In this document: positions 14,564 to 14,805 of the stretch, in pieces
Layout: every line of letters begins with the position of its first letter
Numbering within the stretch: the first letter of the stretch is position 1
NCBI GenBank assembly: GCA_035299065.1
Contig: DATGXI010000189.1
Span: forward strand, 1 to 14,805
Source of the DNA: DASPJQ01 sp035299065
GTDB lineage: Bacteria > Bacteroidota > Bacteroidia > Flavobacteriales_D > UBA2798
Length of the DNA: 14,805 nt
Direction of reading: 5' to 3'
Translations under genes and position numbers: made by a program
Notes under the pieces: model-generated
The model's input: only the letters and a program-made list of their open reading frames with translations
Databases searched by the model: none
What the model was told of the DNA's origin: nothing

Positions 14564-14582
14564 CCTCCTTTGAAAAAGGAGG
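14564..14582. repeat. Inverted, diverged copy of the repeat hairpin
   Basis: CCTCCTTT-GAA-AAAGGAGG is the same hairpin in opposite orientation (CCTCCTTTTTCAAAGGAGG followed by TGGCCCAA on the minus strand). The stem is intact although its loop differs from the direct copies. It belongs to the right flank of the DUF559 element. Confidence 0.8.
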
Positions 14583-14607
14583 ATTGAGTATCCGGTGTAA
14601 AAATTAT

Positions 14608-14805
14608 CCGGAGCAAACATCCGATATCAATCTTTTGAAATCACAAAATCCATCCTCCTTTCCCAAAGGAGGTGGCCTACTGACACTAAGATTTAACGTG
14701 AAGTTAATGGCCGGAGCAAACATCCGATATCAATCATTTGAAACCCCACAACCCATCCTCCTTTCCCAAAGGAGGTGGCCCAATCACACTAAGATTTAAA
14801 GTAAA
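14608..14805. repeat. 103-bp repeat, right-hand copies (cut by window edge)
   Basis: Direct-orientation units start at 14608 and 14711, again 103 bp apart, with hairpins at 14654-14672 and 14757-14775. The second is cut after 95 bp. They carry several substitutions relative to the left pair (GGCCTACTG in place of GGCCCAATG). An apparent ORF at 14479-14799 runs through them in the same frame as the tail of the long membrane protein and is probably not a gene. Confidence 0.9.

Noticed and set aside
14479..14799. 106-codon open frame at the right edge
   Set aside because: Nearly all of it translates the repeat units, in the same frame as the repeat-encoded tail of the membrane protein.
13850..14805. 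CRISPR array
   Set aside because: Repeats are 103 bp with no regular unique spacers, occur in both orientations, and no cas gene is present.

Overview
The window looks like part of a Bacteroidota chromosome, probably a Cytophagales- or Chitinophagales-like lineage. The clues are many Cys-anchored lipoproteins, starts without Shine-Dalgarno sites, TAnnTTTG-like -7 boxes, a YwqK-type MORN-variant protein, a c-type 'haem-binding domain' protein, and an ECF sigma gene followed by a long single-pass membrane protein. I see no tRNA, rRNA or CRISPR array.

Layout. (1) 1-788, minus strand: a secreted MORN-variant protein cut by the window edge. (2) 789-1239: a non-coding gap holding two inverted 9-bp-period repeat arms and a -7 box. 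(3) 1240-2676: an NADP-type glutamate dehydrogenase with a basic Lys/Ala N-terminal tail, closed by a clear terminator. (4) 2742-3116: no gene, but a long-hairpin element with two similar flanking modules, then a dyad just ahead of the next operon. (5) 3117-8124: a six-gene operon of lipoproteins. Five are divergent paralogues of a family I do not recognise, sharing an ELxYYCLAYP motif. The sixth is an FGE/SUMF1-fold lipoprotein that keeps the catalytic-type Cys pair. (6) 8378-9293: a small c-type haem protein and an Hsp15-like S4 protein, divergent across 46 bp. (7) 9747-14041: an ECF sigma factor and a 1015-residue membrane protein. The latter has an anti-sigma-like N-terminus, one membrane segment, an exported beta-rich region and a CxxCH cytochrome c domain. 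The two genes are separated by a 168-bp tandem repeat made of short-period motifs. (8) 13850-14805: a 103-bp repeat family surrounding a DUF559 (Vsr-like) endonuclease gene, with inverted copies immediately flanking that gene.

Two candidate systems stand out. The first is a haem-bearing putative anti-sigma partner of an ECF sigma factor, which would suggest a redox, gas or haem-dependent envelope signal. The second is the DUF559 nuclease and its palindromic repeats, which has the layout of a small mobile or self-amplifying element and has extended into the 3' end of the putative anti-sigma gene, giving it a repeat-encoded tail. The lipoprotein family is a third, less interpretable novelty. 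Functions beyond domain level are inferences from sequence only.
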